Shown one piece after another: positions 42,144 through 51,889 of a stretch of 64,000 nucleotides of DNA. The notes under the pieces are model-generated. The model was not told the origin of the DNA. It searched no databases and saw nothing but the letters and a program-made list of their open reading frames with translations. A program made the position numbers and the translations under genes. Each line of letters starts with the position of its first letter. Position 1 is the stretch's first letter. This stretch comes from Agathobacter rectalis ATCC 33656 (lineage in GTDB: Bacteria > Bacillota > Clostridia > Lachnospirales > Lachnospiraceae), in contig NC_012781.1 in the NCBI RefSeq assembly GCF_000020605.1, positions 2,605,501 to 2,669,500 of the forward strand, read 5' to 3'.

Positions 42144-42947
42144 CTATTCTCCATCTAACGACTCTTCACCCTCCGAGGAATTATCAGACTCTGTCGGTGG
42201 AGTAACCGGATTGTCCGGCTCTGTTGGTGTAACAGAGGTATCCGGCTCTGATGGTGTTATAGGGGTAACCGGCTCCGTTGACGGCTGTGAAGGTTTTTCA
42301 GTCTCACTTGTATTTCCTCCACTATTGCTATCATCTGAACCATTAGAAGGCTCTGATGGTGTTATTGTCCCATTTCCGGAACTACTGCCTGTTCCTCCTG
42401 TATTTCCTGCATTTCCATTATTTGTATTTGAAGGTTTTTTTACGGTATTGCCTGTCCCACCACTATTTGTATCCGAGTTATTGCCATTGGCGGTACTACC
42501 ATGTCCTCTTGAATCGCTATCTTCTTCAACTGCTTCTTCTACAGAAGAGAGTTCATCTCCGTCAATACTATTAGATTTTATGTATGCAACCCTTCCGTTG
42601 TAATTAACCATTAGCCATTCATCTTTTTCAGTTTTTCCAACAGCTTTTACTTTGGTTCCCTTTTCTAAAGTTCCCAACTGTGCTGAGTTCTTATCCGGCT
42701 TAACGTAAACTACTGTGTTTTTTATTAATTTAACCGACTTCTCTGTCAAATTTCCAAGCACTTTATTTGAAAAGCTAAAAGCTTCCTCTGCCTCTGTCTG
42801 CTGTGTTCCGGCAGCTCCTGATTCAACAGAATATCCCTTTGAAATATACTCAGTAGCTGTCTCAGTTGTATCCTCTACGGCTCCACATGCTCCTGCTATA
42901 AGCGCAATTCCAAGCATATGTAACAGAAAAAAACATTTTTTATTCAT
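42144..42947 (-). CDS. Lipoprotein-like surface protein with SH3 domain and Pro/Ser/Thr-rich tail
   Basis: The 267 residues begin with a hydrophobic signal ending IALIAGACG, a plausible though non-standard lipobox with Cys21. An SH3-type domain follows (about 72-130; VVYVKPDKNSAQLGTLEKG, VAYIKSNSI). The last 130 residues are low complexity, first Ser/Gly/Asn/Thr, then repeats of the TPSEPD kind. The tail should span the wall, while SH3 domains of this type often bind wall peptide or glycopolymer. It heads the export and glycosyltransferase operon, downstream of a promoter region that contains a nine-base G tract. Confidence 0.8.
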   Translation of the reverse strand: MNKKCFFLLHMLGIALIAGACGAVEDTTETATEYISKGYSVESGAAGTQQTEAEEAFSFSNKVLGNLTEKSVKLIKNTVVYVKPDKNSAQLGTLEKGTKVKAVGKTEKDEWLMVNYNGRVAYIKSNSIDGDELSSVEEAVEEDSDSRGHGSTANGNNSDTNSGGTGNTVKKPSNTNNGNAGNTGGTGSSSGNGTITPSEPSNGSDDSNSGGNTSETEKPSQPSTEPVTPITPSEPDTSVTPTEPDNPVTPPTESDNSSEGEESLDGE

Positions 42948-43009
42948 TTACACCTCTCTATCAACCTTACCAATTACTTATTGTTGCATAGAAATTCTTT
43001 TACGTTTAT

Positions 43010-43038
43010 ATATTAAAAATGATACATCATATCTACAA
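43010..43038 (-). promoter_or_regulatory. Promoter of the lipoprotein/glycosyltransferase/exporter operon
   Basis: On the minus strand TTGTAG and TAATAT are 17 bp apart, about 60 bp upstream of the lipoprotein ATG. A G9 tract ends ten bases upstream of the -35. An alternative overlapping pair, TTGAAA and TAGACT, would have the G tract inside its spacer. Confidence 0.5.
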
Positions 43039-43047
43039 AAAAGTCTA

Positions 43048-43056
43048 CCCCCCCCC
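43048..43056 (-). repeat. Homopolymeric tract, nine G on the minus strand
   Basis: Nine uninterrupted C on the plus strand stand in an otherwise very AT-rich intergenic region. Tracts of this kind change length by replication slippage and often drive phase variation when next to promoters. Confidence 0.85.
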
Positions 43057-43158
43057 GATTTTTTCAACGTTTTTCATATTTTTCAACATTTTTTGCCACT
43101 TTTTTGTGCATAATAAATACTACAAGCATATAATTACATTAACTATGCCAATTAAATA

Positions 43159-43194
43159 CACCCACAGACTAAATAAATACATAATCTGTGGGTG
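43159..43194 (-). terminator. Probable terminator of the glmM transcript
   Basis: Perfect 10-bp arms (CACCCACAGA / TCTGTGGGTG) flank a 16-nt AT-rich loop, about 50 bp after the glmM stop. The T-rich tail on the minus strand is weak. Confidence 0.5.
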
Positions 43195-43245
43195 TTCATG
43201 CTTCTGCCTATTGTCATAATCATGATTATAATTTGTTTTACCTGA

Positions 43246-44613
43246 CTATTTTAATTTTTCAACTACCATATCCACATATTTCTGACAGATTTCCTCACTC
43301 TCTGCTTCAACCATAACACGGATAACAGGCTCTGTACCCGACTCGCGCACCAGAATACGTCCTGTATCGCCGAGCTCTGCAGTAACCTGATCGACAGCCG
43401 CCTGAACCTCCGGATTGGCAAGTGCCTCAGCCTTGTCAGACACTCGCACATTCTGAAGTACCTGTGGGTAGATGCTAAGCCCCTCACAAAGCTGGCTCAT
43501 CTTCTGTTTTCTCGCCATCATGACCTCCATCATCTTAAGGCTGGTCAGGATACCATCACCTGTTGATGCATACTTAGAGAAGATGATATGTCCTGACTGC
43601 TCTCCGCCGATGCGGCAGCCGTTCTGCTGCATGTACTCGTATACATATTTATCACCTACTGCAGTCTTTGCATAGCCGATTCCAAGCTCATCAAGGGCCT
43701 TATAGAGTCCGAAGTTGGACATAACTGTTGTGACAACTGTATTGTTATCGAGCTTTCCTCTCTCTTTCATGTACTTTCCATAGATGTAGAGGATATGGTC
43801 TCCTGTGATTACATTTCCAAGCTCATCTACGCAGAGACATCTGTCTGCATCTCCATCGTATGCAAAGCCTACATCAAGACCATTGTCCACCACGTATTTC
43901 TGTAAGCCCTCGATATGTGTAGAGCCTGCATTATTGTTGATGTTTAGACCGTTTGGTTCATTGTTGATGACATAGCACTTTGCTCCTAGTGCCTCAAAAA
44001 TAGACTTTGCCATATTCCATGAGCTTCCGTTAGCGCAGTCAAGACCTACCTTCATGCCCTTGAATGAGTAGACACCAAGCGATATGAGGTATCCCATGTA
44101 ACGGTTACGGCCTGCCACATAATCCACTGTACATCCGATTGCATCCTTATGTGCATAAGGCAACTCCTTCCACTCCTGACCAAACAGGCGGAGTTTACCA
44201 TCTATATAGTCCTCAACAAGGAGAATTGTCTCCTCATCCATCTTCTCTCCATTGCTGTTGATAAGCTTGATTCCATTGTCATAGTATGGATTGTGGCTTG
44301 CTGAAATCATGATACCACAGTCAAAATCATCGGTTCTGGCTACATATGCCACTGATGGAGTTGTGGTAACGTGTAATAGATATGCATCCGCTCCCGATGC
44401 TGTAAGTCCTGATACAAGGGAGTACTCAAACATGTAGCTTGAACGTCTTGTATCCTTACCTATTACTATCTTTGCCGGTTCGTCGAGCTGCTTCTTTTTC
44501 TTGAGTTCTCCGTAATACCAGCCTAAAAATCTGCCAATCTGATATGCATGCTCTGCTGTTAAATTGACATTAGCCTCTCCACGGAAGCCGTCTGTTCCAA
44601 AATATTTTCCCAT
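43246..44613 (-). CDS. glmM: Phosphoglucosamine mutase
   Basis: The 455-residue protein has the start MGKYFGTDGFRG, the active phosphoserine loop MISASHNPYYDNG (Ser106), the metal site YDGDADRC, the sugar loop GEQSGH and the C-terminal phosphate site RESGTEPVIRVM, all complete. It turns glucosamine-6-phosphate into glucosamine-1-phosphate for UDP-GlcNAc and wall synthesis. It lies 32 bp after the VanZ-like gene and ends at the hairpin 43159-43194. Placement next to polymer and wall genes fits its role as precursor supplier. Confidence 0.97.
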   Translation of the reverse strand: MGKYFGTDGFRGEANVNLTAEHAYQIGRFLGWYYGELKKKKQLDEPAKIVIGKDTRRSSYMFEYSLVSGLTASGADAYLLHVTTTPSVAYVARTDDFDCGIMISASHNPYYDNGIKLINSNGEKMDEETILLVEDYIDGKLRLFGQEWKELPYAHKDAIGCTVDYVAGRNRYMGYLISLGVYSFKGMKVGLDCANGSSWNMAKSIFEALGAKCYVINNEPNGLNINNNAGSTHIEGLQKYVVDNGLDVGFAYDGDADRCLCVDELGNVITGDHILYIYGKYMKERGKLDNNTVVTTVMSNFGLYKALDELGIGYAKTAVGDKYVYEYMQQNGCRIGGEQSGHIIFSKYASTGDGILTSLKMMEVMMARKQKMSQLCEGLSIYPQVLQNVRVSDKAEALANPEVQAAVDQVTAELGDTGRILVRESGTEPVIRVMVEAESEEICQKYVDMVVEKLK

Positions 44614-44645
44614 TGTCGTCCCCTTGTGAATTTATTTTTATTTCA

Positions 44646-45194
44646 TTATACACTTTTCGAATAAATTTGTGTAGAGGTTTTTGCAATAACTCCTCCTAAA
44701 AAAGCCCCCATCACGTTGGTAATAACATCCTCCACATCCATCACTCCACGCATCGTAATGTACTGCGCGATTTCTACTGACAGTGAAAGTACAAGTCCTA
44801 TAAAAATCACCTCGCATATGCTGCATTTATTTCTTCTGATGACCGGCCAAAGTAAACCAAACGGCATAAACAATATAATATTCAGTATAACCTGATCCCA
44901 CTCACTTTGTACTCCTGCTAAAAAGAGCCTTAAATCAAGTCCCAGCCTGCACCTGAACTCGTGACTTCCGAAAGGTGCCCGCGTAAATAGCGTAGTAGCA
45001 TATAAAAAGCATATACAAACCACATAGCATATAATAGCTATAGCCTGATACAATTTCAATTTTTTCTTAATAATTCCATATATACAAAAAACCACGGTCA
45101 GACAAAGAATAATCATAAAAACACTTTTCTCAAAATCTGACCATGGTCTATTATGCATTTTGATTATATTAATGTAGTGTTCTATTTTTTCCAT
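44646..45194 (-). CDS. VanZ-like membrane protein
   Basis: The 182 residues contain four or five membrane helices with the VanZ-family signature: ILNIILFMPFG, a later SVEIAQYITMRGVMDVEDVITN and GAFLGG. VanZ proteins influence teicoplanin sensitivity in enterococci; the molecular action of relatives is not settled. It stands between an LCP gene and glmM, consistent with a role at the cell envelope. Confidence 0.88.
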   Translation of the reverse strand: MEKIEHYINIIKMHNRPWSDFEKSVFMIILCLTVVFCIYGIIKKKLKLYQAIAIICYVVCICFLYATTLFTRAPFGSHEFRCRLGLDLRLFLAGVQSEWDQVILNIILFMPFGLLWPVIRRNKCSICEVIFIGLVLSLSVEIAQYITMRGVMDVEDVITNVMGAFLGGVIAKTSTQIYSKSV

Positions 45195-45258
45195 AATTAT
45201 ATTATATCATAAATATAGAGATACTACACCTAATTTATAATTTCGGATACTCAATTAA

Positions 45259-46338
45259 TCAATCCTCAAAATCAGTATTTGTAAAATCATTGTTTGGCTC
45301 GCTTACTTTTTCAGAGAGTGCATTGCTGTACTCATCCACTACATCACTGGGTGTATAGTCTGCCTCACCATATAGGAATTGATGTACTCCCTTTGCCATA
45401 TCCGCAAGAGTGCAAGGCACCTCTACCCAGGCCCCGTCAACTTTGCCACCATAAAACACCTGCGGATATGCTGTTGTATCGCTTATATTGTACTCTGAAA
45501 GGTTCTTGAATATGGTCAGGGCATCGTTAGCATCATAGTCTGTATTAATACTACCTACCATATCTGATATGAATTTGACCTTTTCAGCAGTGTCCAGTTT
45601 CTTTGCCGCCTCAAATACCTTAAATAATACTGTCCTCTGTCTCTCAGTTCTCTTATAGTCACCACCTGTTGTGTAGCGGATTCTCGTAAATGCGACTGTT
45701 TGTGTACCATCAAGTGTATATGTGCCGGGCTCTGTTATGTGTTCCGATTTAGTTCCTCTGACCCCATTGATTTCATCTATATATTCGTTGATAACATTGA
45801 CCTCTGATGCATCAAGATCCTGACTTATTCCGCCAATCTCATCCACTATATCGCCAACTGAGTTAAAATTCAAAGTAACATAATGTTTGATATCAAGATC
45901 CAAATTCTTGTTTAGTGTATCTACAGCAAGCTCCGGACCGCCAAATGCATGTGCATGTGTAACTTTCTGATAGCCATGTCCCTCTATATTCATCATTGTA
46001 TCTCTGAATACAGAGAGTATCCTGACCGTCTTAGCATCATGATCCACCCTGACTACCATGATAGAATCTGATCTGGTCCCTTTTCCAAGCTGATTCGAAC
46101 GACTATCCACGCCAAAGATCGCGAAGTCCTCCGCGCCACCGGTCAACGTCTCATCATCTTTCTGTTCCTCACTATTATCCTGTTTTGTGACATTCTCAGT
46201 GCCAACTTTCACAGTACCTAAGCCTTTTTTGTCCCCCGTACCCACAGTTATCTTTATCAATATCGCAACTATGAGCACTATAAGTGCTATGAACATTATA
46301 AATACTATTGCTGTGATTACGTTCCTTTTCCTTTTCAT
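45259..46338 (-). CDS. LytR-CpsA-Psr (LCP) family protein
   Basis: The ATG at 46336-46338 is preferred over the GTG two codons earlier. The 359-residue protein has a single N-terminal membrane helix and an extracellular LCP domain: FAIFGVDSRSNQ, GTRSDSIMVVRVD, SVFRDTMMNI and FTRIRYTTGGDYKRTERQ. It is a classic short LCP ligase that attaches wall polymers to peptidoglycan. The gene directly follows the L,D-transpeptidase gene, so two wall-modifying enzymes are made together. It differs from the longer LCP at 19917-21386. Confidence 0.93.
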   Translation of the reverse strand: MKRKRNVITAIVFIMFIALIVLIVAILIKITVGTGDKKGLGTVKVGTENVTKQDNSEEQKDDETLTGGAEDFAIFGVDSRSNQLGKGTRSDSIMVVRVDHDAKTVRILSVFRDTMMNIEGHGYQKVTHAHAFGGPELAVDTLNKNLDLDIKHYVTLNFNSVGDIVDEIGGISQDLDASEVNVINEYIDEINGVRGTKSEHITEPGTYTLDGTQTVAFTRIRYTTGGDYKRTERQRTVLFKVFEAAKKLDTAEKVKFISDMVGSINTDYDANDALTIFKNLSEYNISDTTAYPQVFYGGKVDGAWVEVPCTLADMAKGVHQFLYGEADYTPSDVVDEYSNALSEKVSEPNNDFTNTDFED

Positions 46339-46343
46339 CTGCA

Positions 46344-48476
46344 CTATTCTCTGTCCGCATCTGCTCCGCTATCATCCGGTTCTGCCGGTTTTGAAACTTT
46401 GATTGTAACATATGATACATTGCTTGCATTATAGCTTCCTGTGGCCTTGGTGTATACTTTGTACGTCACCTGTCCCTCATTCTTTGCAACAATGTTACCA
46501 TTGCTGTCAAGTGTTGCTACTGAGGCATCTCCTGATTCCACCTCTACTGTTGCACCTGTATCACTGCTTACTGATATGTTTATCTTCTTTGTACCATTTA
46601 TCTCCAATGATACGTCTGACTCACTCACATTGACAGAAGCATCTTTCTTTGCTGCCGGTTTTTGTGGTTGTTGCTGCTGCGCCGGCTTTTGCGGCTGTTG
46701 CTGCGCCGGCTTTTGTGGCTGTACCTGTGGCTGAGCTTTAGCATTAACTGTGACAGTAATGGTCTTGGTTCCTGCCCTATAGCCTGCTGTTGCCTCAGAC
46801 TTTACTGTAATGGTGGCTGTTCCTACTCCAACAGGTGTCACATTTCCACTCTCATCAACTTTCGCCACCCACTCATTGTCACTGACATATGTGAGCTTGG
46901 CATTATCCTGTGCTGTCACTCCAAGATTAAAGCTGGCATCCCCCTCTGTCACACTGTAAGCATCCTGTCCTGTAAATGACTGTTCTTTGCCATCAACTGA
47001 CGTTGCTCCACCATATACTATAACGGTCTCGCCCATTGACACATTAGCAAACAGCTTTTTCACCTCAGAATATGGCATATTAATACATCCATGACTTCCG
47101 CTGTACAGGTATATATTACCTCCAAATGTGCTCCTCCACGAAGCATCATGAAAACCTATACCTCCGTTAAACGGAACAAAGAAATTTACCCACGACTTGT
47201 ATCCATCTCCCCTTAAGTATCTATCCTTGTCCATTGAGAATATGGAGTATACTCCTGTAGGTGTACCATGTCCTTTTGCTATACAGCCGGTAACACACTG
47301 GCTTGACACTACCTGCTTGCCATCCTTGTATACATATACCATCTGATTTGTCAAATCAACCTCACAGTAGTTGCCACCATATGTGACAAATTCACCTGTC
47401 TCTTCAACCTTTGCCTCACTATATACAGCCTCGACCGTTGTTGATTTTTTTCCATCTATAGCTTCATAAATTGATTCATAAAGCTTATTTCCATCTACGG
47501 TCTGACCAGATGATGCTACCGGTACATCTATTGTATCTCCACTTGTAGTCTTAAACTTACCTGTTTTCTTCTTTGAAACATCATGCTTTTGCGCCAGCTG
47601 TGTACAATATGTAGCCATATTTTCACCATCCAGCGATACTGTAAGACCATCATTACCCACTATAAGCCACTGTGCTATCTGTTCTTTAGCTACAGTCTCC
47701 GTAGCAGGCTCACCTGTAGCCGGATTAAAGTTGCATGTTACCGTGACATCAAGGTATGCATCAGCTTCCTTGAGTGCTTTCTTGACTGCATCACTATCCG
47801 CTGCCTTTTCGCCTTCTACGTAGCCTGTAGATGATTCAAGCTCTGCTTTCTTCTTCATTTCCTTTACAGCACTTGAAAGTTTGGTAGCTGCTTTATCATA
47901 TATCGGAGCGTCTCCTGATACTCCATCCACTCCTTCAAACTGACCTGCATCAGCATTATAGGTGATGGTAGCACGATAAGGCACTACTGTCTTTATGTCA
48001 AATATTTCAGCATCTGATTTATCTGCCTGCTTTGTATCATCAGTATCATTATCTGTATTAGAAGTACTATCTGTCTGTGCCTCTGTCATGGCTGTGATAT
48101 ATGAATCAACGAGTGCATTTTGCATTTCATCACCCTTTTTCATGTTAAACAGTTTGACCTGCTTATCCGGCACTTTATTTCTATTTGCTGCATTGATGAG
48201 AGTCTGCATATCCGCCTTTTCATTATACTCAAGTCCGAGATCCTCTGCATTCATTTCAAACTCTGCATCATCAAGCTTTACTTTAATCTGGTATTTATCT
48301 ATTGCCTTCTTGATAGCTTTCTTTGCTTCTTTCGCTGTCATGCCTCCTACATCCACTGATGAAAGCGTGTACTTATCCGGAAAGGTCTTATAATCCTTCT
48401 TGCCACAGCCTGCAAGCCCTAATGTTGTCAGCACCAAGGTAAATATAACAAGAAGCTTTACTTTTATCTCTTTCAT
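46344..48476 (-). CDS. L,D-transpeptidase lipoprotein with bacterial Ig-like domains
   Basis: The start is the ATG at 48474-48476, which has AAGAGG six bases upstream. The 710-residue precursor has a clear lipobox (LGLAGC, Cys24) and two peptidoglycan-binding-like regions (about 30-110 and 220-310). The YkuD catalytic domain (about 360-500) has KGHGTPTGVYSIF and the active motif SHGCINMPYSEVKKLF. A Big2-type domain (about 515-585), a Pro/Gln-rich linker and a second Big2-like domain (about 620-700) complete it. The enzyme makes 3-3 cross-links or attaches proteins in the wall. The linker is built of a repeated PQKPAQQ unit and could vary in length. Confidence 0.93.
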   Translation of the reverse strand: MKEIKVKLLVIFTLVLTTLGLAGCGKKDYKTFPDKYTLSSVDVGGMTAKEAKKAIKKAIDKYQIKVKLDDAEFEMNAEDLGLEYNEKADMQTLINAANRNKVPDKQVKLFNMKKGDEMQNALVDSYITAMTEAQTDSTSNTDNDTDDTKQADKSDAEIFDIKTVVPYRATITYNADAGQFEGVDGVSGDAPIYDKAATKLSSAVKEMKKKAELESSTGYVEGEKAADSDAVKKALKEADAYLDVTVTCNFNPATGEPATETVAKEQIAQWLIVGNDGLTVSLDGENMATYCTQLAQKHDVSKKKTGKFKTTSGDTIDVPVASSGQTVDGNKLYESIYEAIDGKKSTTVEAVYSEAKVEETGEFVTYGGNYCEVDLTNQMVYVYKDGKQVVSSQCVTGCIAKGHGTPTGVYSIFSMDKDRYLRGDGYKSWVNFFVPFNGGIGFHDASWRSTFGGNIYLYSGSHGCINMPYSEVKKLFANVSMGETVIVYGGATSVDGKEQSFTGQDAYSVTEGDASFNLGVTAQDNAKLTYVSDNEWVAKVDESGNVTPVGVGTATITVKSEATAGYRAGTKTITVTVNAKAQPQVQPQKPAQQQPQKPAQQQQPQKPAAKKDASVNVSESDVSLEINGTKKINISVSSDTGATVEVESGDASVATLDSNGNIVAKNEGQVTYKVYTKATGSYNASNVSYVTIKVSKPAEPDDSGADADRE

Positions 48477-48532
48477 ATTCATCCTCTTCTCTACTATATT
48501 ATTTCTCACAGCAAATTATTGTACCACTTTAT

Positions 48533-49612
48533 TTATACACACTCAAGTGGCAATTTATTCGCACGCTTCATCCTGCTGCGAAGCTCAGTAAGACTGCCTA
48601 TAGTCACTGTATACATATGCTCGCTCATATGCAAATGACTGCACACATCAAATATCATGTATTTCGCATGGCACATATCATACAGCCATGGATACTCTCC
48701 ACGCAGCTTTCTATTCAGTTCTTTCACTCTTTTCCGGCCTGCTCTCTTATCAGAATTGATTATAAGAGCCACATGATAGTAGTCTGTGACACACTTTGTG
48801 AGCTTTTTAAGCCAATATCGCTCACCGCCCGCTGCGAATTTTTCCTTCAGGCTGCATCCCTGTGCCAGACGGATTATCACCTGTTCCAAATCCGGCAGAC
48901 GTTTTATAAGGCTTTTGGTACTGACACTCTGATTGACATCTCCTATACGATAAACATATAGTTCTCCATCATATATCCTAATCTTTTGTGCAAATGCAAG
49001 CGGTATAGTCGAATACTCCTGATCCTCATAGTATACTCCCTCTATAAGGCTGTATCCAAGCCGTCTGTAGAACTCTGTATTGTATAATACTCCATGGAAT
49101 GTAAGGCCCCAGTATATATCATCCCAAAAGCTCATCATCTGCTCAAGATTGTATTGTTTAGACTCATCCGGACACCGCACATGCTTATGTTCTATCTGCT
49201 CCGTGCTTATATCATATGTGCGATGTGCATGTATAAACGCATCTGCATCATTTTTTTCAAGCATTTCCACTGTGTCTGACAATATGTCCGTATCTACCCA
49301 ATCATCCGCATCTACCACCTGAAAGTATTTTCCCTCCGCTACCTGTATACCGGCATTTATGGCAGAACCATGTCCTCCATTTTTCTTACTAAGTACCCTA
49401 AATGTTCCCGGATATCTACTAATATACTTTTTAGCCACTTCAACACTATTATCAGGTGTTCCGTCGTCCACCACAATTACCTCGAGCTTGTCCATAAGCC
49501 CATCGTCAAGTATAAAGCTGCTCAAGCCCTTGTCAAGGAACTGTTCTGCTTTGTATGTGGGTACAATTATTGATAATACTTTCGTTTCCATCTCTTCTCT
49601 GGTTTCTTTCAT
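48533..49612 (-). CDS. Family-2 glycosyltransferase
   Basis: The 359 residues open with a GT-A fold: LSIIVPTYKAEQFLDKGLSSF, VVDDGTPDNS, NGGHGSAINAG and VVDADDWVD. A longer C-terminal region follows with YWGLTFHGVLYNT and YYEDQEY. It is a close paralogue of the product of the next gene upstream (49615-50787). The internal ATG at residue 8 is an alternative start. It acts in the cytoplasm on an unknown acceptor. Confidence 0.9.
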   Translation of the reverse strand: MKETREEMETKVLSIIVPTYKAEQFLDKGLSSFILDDGLMDKLEVIVVDDGTPDNSVEVAKKYISRYPGTFRVLSKKNGGHGSAINAGIQVAEGKYFQVVDADDWVDTDILSDTVEMLEKNDADAFIHAHRTYDISTEQIEHKHVRCPDESKQYNLEQMMSFWDDIYWGLTFHGVLYNTEFYRRLGYSLIEGVYYEDQEYSTIPLAFAQKIRIYDGELYVYRIGDVNQSVSTKSLIKRLPDLEQVIIRLAQGCSLKEKFAAGGERYWLKKLTKCVTDYYHVALIINSDKRAGRKRVKELNRKLRGEYPWLYDMCHAKYMIFDVCSHLHMSEHMYTVTIGSLTELRSRMKRANKLPLECV

Positions 49613-49614
49613 GA

Positions 49615-50787
49615 TTATTTTCTGATTAAGTGCACCATTGGTATAAACACCTTCTGATAGACTTTTTCATTCATATGAAGCTTATTTAACATCCTAAAAA
49701 CCTTGTAGTTCTTTTCTATCAGACCATATATATATCCGTCTGCCGACTTTATCTCAGATGTAAATTTCTCCATCCTATCTCTCAGCATCTTTTTGTCCGG
49801 ATTTTTTATAAGACACAGCTGATAGTAATCATCTATGAACTTTGCAGTCTTTATGCCCCATATTTGCTTACCTCCCGGTGCAAATTCTTCTGAATTACCC
49901 CCTTCAGCAATCAATGTTCTGATGACCGTCTCATAGTGAGACAGCCTCTTAAGCGAGCTTTCCATAGATATGCTCTGGCTTACATCGCCTATCCTATACT
50001 GATATAGCTGCTCATCATATACATATATGGTATCAGCATATGCCATCGGCACTGCAGCATATTCCTGATCCTCATAGAAAATGCCCTCTGCCAATTTATG
50101 TGCAAGCCCTCTGTAAAATGCAGTGTTATATAATATGCCGTGAAATGTAAGTCCCCAGTATACATCATCAAAGTGTTTTGCTATCACCTGTGATGAATAT
50201 GGTCCTCCCAGATTTTGAATATCCACACTCTTATCATGCTTTGTTCCCGGAACAACAAGATGCTCCTCGTAAGGTATATCTCCTTTGGCTGCTTTCTGCA
50301 GATCGTAGGTAGTATAGCTCATCAACATAGCATCCATGACACGCGTATCCTGCTTTTCCTGTGCTGCCTCTAATACCTGCAATGTGGTAATTAACTTCTT
50401 TAGCGCAAGCGTATCTACCCAGTCATCTGCATCGACCACCTTTAAATACTTTCCTCTCACATGCTCCACGCCTGTGTTGATTGCAGAACCGTGTCCACCA
50501 TTTGTTTTATTTACTATGACAAAGGTATCCGGATACCAGTCCACAAATTTCTGCGCCACTTCAACACTTTTGTCAGGTGTGCCGTCATTTACGACTATCA
50601 CCTCAAGCTTATCGAGTATAGCCTTGTCAATATCTATTTCCTCAAAGCGGCCCTCCGTTGCCATTTTACAGTTGTGCTGTGCTGTCTGTGCATCTGTATC
50701 CCTGCATACCAGAAATGACGACAGCCCCTTATTCAGAAACTTTTCTGCATTATATGTTGGTATTATGATTGATAATATTTTACTCAT
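49615..50787 (-). CDS. Family-2 glycosyltransferase, paralogue of the next gene
   Basis: The 390-residue protein shares the start LSIIIPTYNAEKFLNKGLSSF, NGGHGSAINTG, VVDADDWVD and YWGLTFHGILYNT with the product of 48533-49612. It has an insert of about 20 residues between the first helix and the VNDGTPD strand. The two genes are two bases apart and probably arose by tandem duplication. The donor and acceptor are unknown. Confidence 0.9.
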   Translation of the reverse strand: MSKILSIIIPTYNAEKFLNKGLSSFLVCRDTDAQTAQHNCKMATEGRFEEIDIDKAILDKLEVIVVNDGTPDKSVEVAQKFVDWYPDTFVIVNKTNGGHGSAINTGVEHVRGKYLKVVDADDWVDTLALKKLITTLQVLEAAQEKQDTRVMDAMLMSYTTYDLQKAAKGDIPYEEHLVVPGTKHDKSVDIQNLGGPYSSQVIAKHFDDVYWGLTFHGILYNTAFYRGLAHKLAEGIFYEDQEYAAVPMAYADTIYVYDEQLYQYRIGDVSQSISMESSLKRLSHYETVIRTLIAEGGNSEEFAPGGKQIWGIKTAKFIDDYYQLCLIKNPDKKMLRDRMEKFTSEIKSADGYIYGLIEKNYKVFRMLNKLHMNEKVYQKVFIPMVHLIRK

Positions 50788-50859
50788 TAACTGTTCTATC
50801 CGTCCTGATTACTATTATTAAAAAGAGTATTGCATACTCATTAACGCCTATTCATAAAA

Positions 50860-51855
50860 TTAATTACCACGCAGTCTGCTATAGACCCATGCTGCCATCG
50901 GAAATATCTTAAAACCTGTTTTTCTAAGCATCCAGACGCTCTTCCTGCTGCACGCCTGGTACACTCCCGGGTGCTCCTCACGCAGCATCTCGTCAAACTT
51001 CTTCATCTGCTCAACGTTCCTTGTATCATTGCCCTTTGCCAGAAATATCTGGTACTCATCATCGACTGCCTCGGCTATGCCGCGCTCAAGGTACTGCTTC
51101 TTGTAGGTCTGCAGATTGCCATGCACGTTGTTGTACTCAAACAGTGCATCAAGCACCTTAAGGTGCTGGTCATGACGCTTGATCATCATCTTTATGTCCA
51201 CGCTCTGACCACTCCTTCCAAGTCTGTACTGATACAGCGGCAGAGGTGAAAACGTGATACTTGTACAGTATGGTATAGGGTAGAGTATATACTCCTGGTC
51301 CTCGTAGAAGCAGTGCTCATCCACACGAATATCATTCTTCTGCAATACATCAGTACGGATGGTCATGGAATGTATAGTGATCAGCGGGTCCATGACTGCC
51401 TCAGCAAAGCCCCACTCCCTGTTGTAGTGATAAGAGTTGGACACTGCCTTTCTGCGCTTTGTGACCTTCTTTGTCTTATCATCCACCAGGTTGAAGTCAT
51501 TGGATATGACATCCGAGTGCGTGTGCTTCAAAAGCTGTACAAATTGTGGCAAAAGGCTCTTGTCCAGCCAGTCATCACCATCCACCACCTTGAAATACTT
51601 TCCTGTTGCACGCGGTATCGCATAGTTGATGGTAGATCCATGGCCTCCGTTCTCCTTAGAGAGCACCTTGAAGCTGTATGGATATTTCTGCTCGTAGGTA
51701 TGTGCCAGGCTGGCTGTGGAATCTGTGGAACCATCATCCACTATGAGTATCTCCAGACTTCTGAGCACAGACAAATCTATAAACGAGTCAAGACAGTTCT
51801 TTATATACTTTTCAACATTGTAAGCCGGAACGACTATGGTTAAAAGCTTCTCCAT
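50860..51855 (-). CDS. Family-2 glycosyltransferase, third of three
   Basis: The start is set at the ATG at 51853-51855, preceded by GGAG at eight bases; the longer frame overlaps the HPr gene. The 331-residue product has LTIVVPAYNVEKYIKNCLDSFI, VDDGSTDSTA, NGGHGSTINYA and VVDGDDWLD, where GDD replaces the usual ADD. It is related to the next two glycosyltransferases but more distant. It follows the HPr gene by 34 bp, so the three transferases are probably cotranscribed with cdaA-cdaR-HPr. Confidence 0.9.
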   Translation of the reverse strand: MEKLLTIVVPAYNVEKYIKNCLDSFIDLSVLRSLEILIVDDGSTDSTASLAHTYEQKYPYSFKVLSKENGGHGSTINYAIPRATGKYFKVVDGDDWLDKSLLPQFVQLLKHTHSDVISNDFNLVDDKTKKVTKRRKAVSNSYHYNREWGFAEAVMDPLITIHSMTIRTDVLQKNDIRVDEHCFYEDQEYILYPIPYCTSITFSPLPLYQYRLGRSGQSVDIKMMIKRHDQHLKVLDALFEYNNVHGNLQTYKKQYLERGIAEAVDDEYQIFLAKGNDTRNVEQMKKFDEMLREEHPGVYQACSRKSVWMLRKTGFKIFPMAAWVYSRLRGN

Positions 51856-51889
51856 ATATGTTTCTCCATGTATACTGTTTCCTTGTGTA

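Noticed and set aside
46640-46740. Short tandem repeats in the L,D-transpeptidase gene, considered as a CRISPR-like or minisatellite element
   Set aside because: They encode a Pro/Gln linker in frame and have no spacers.
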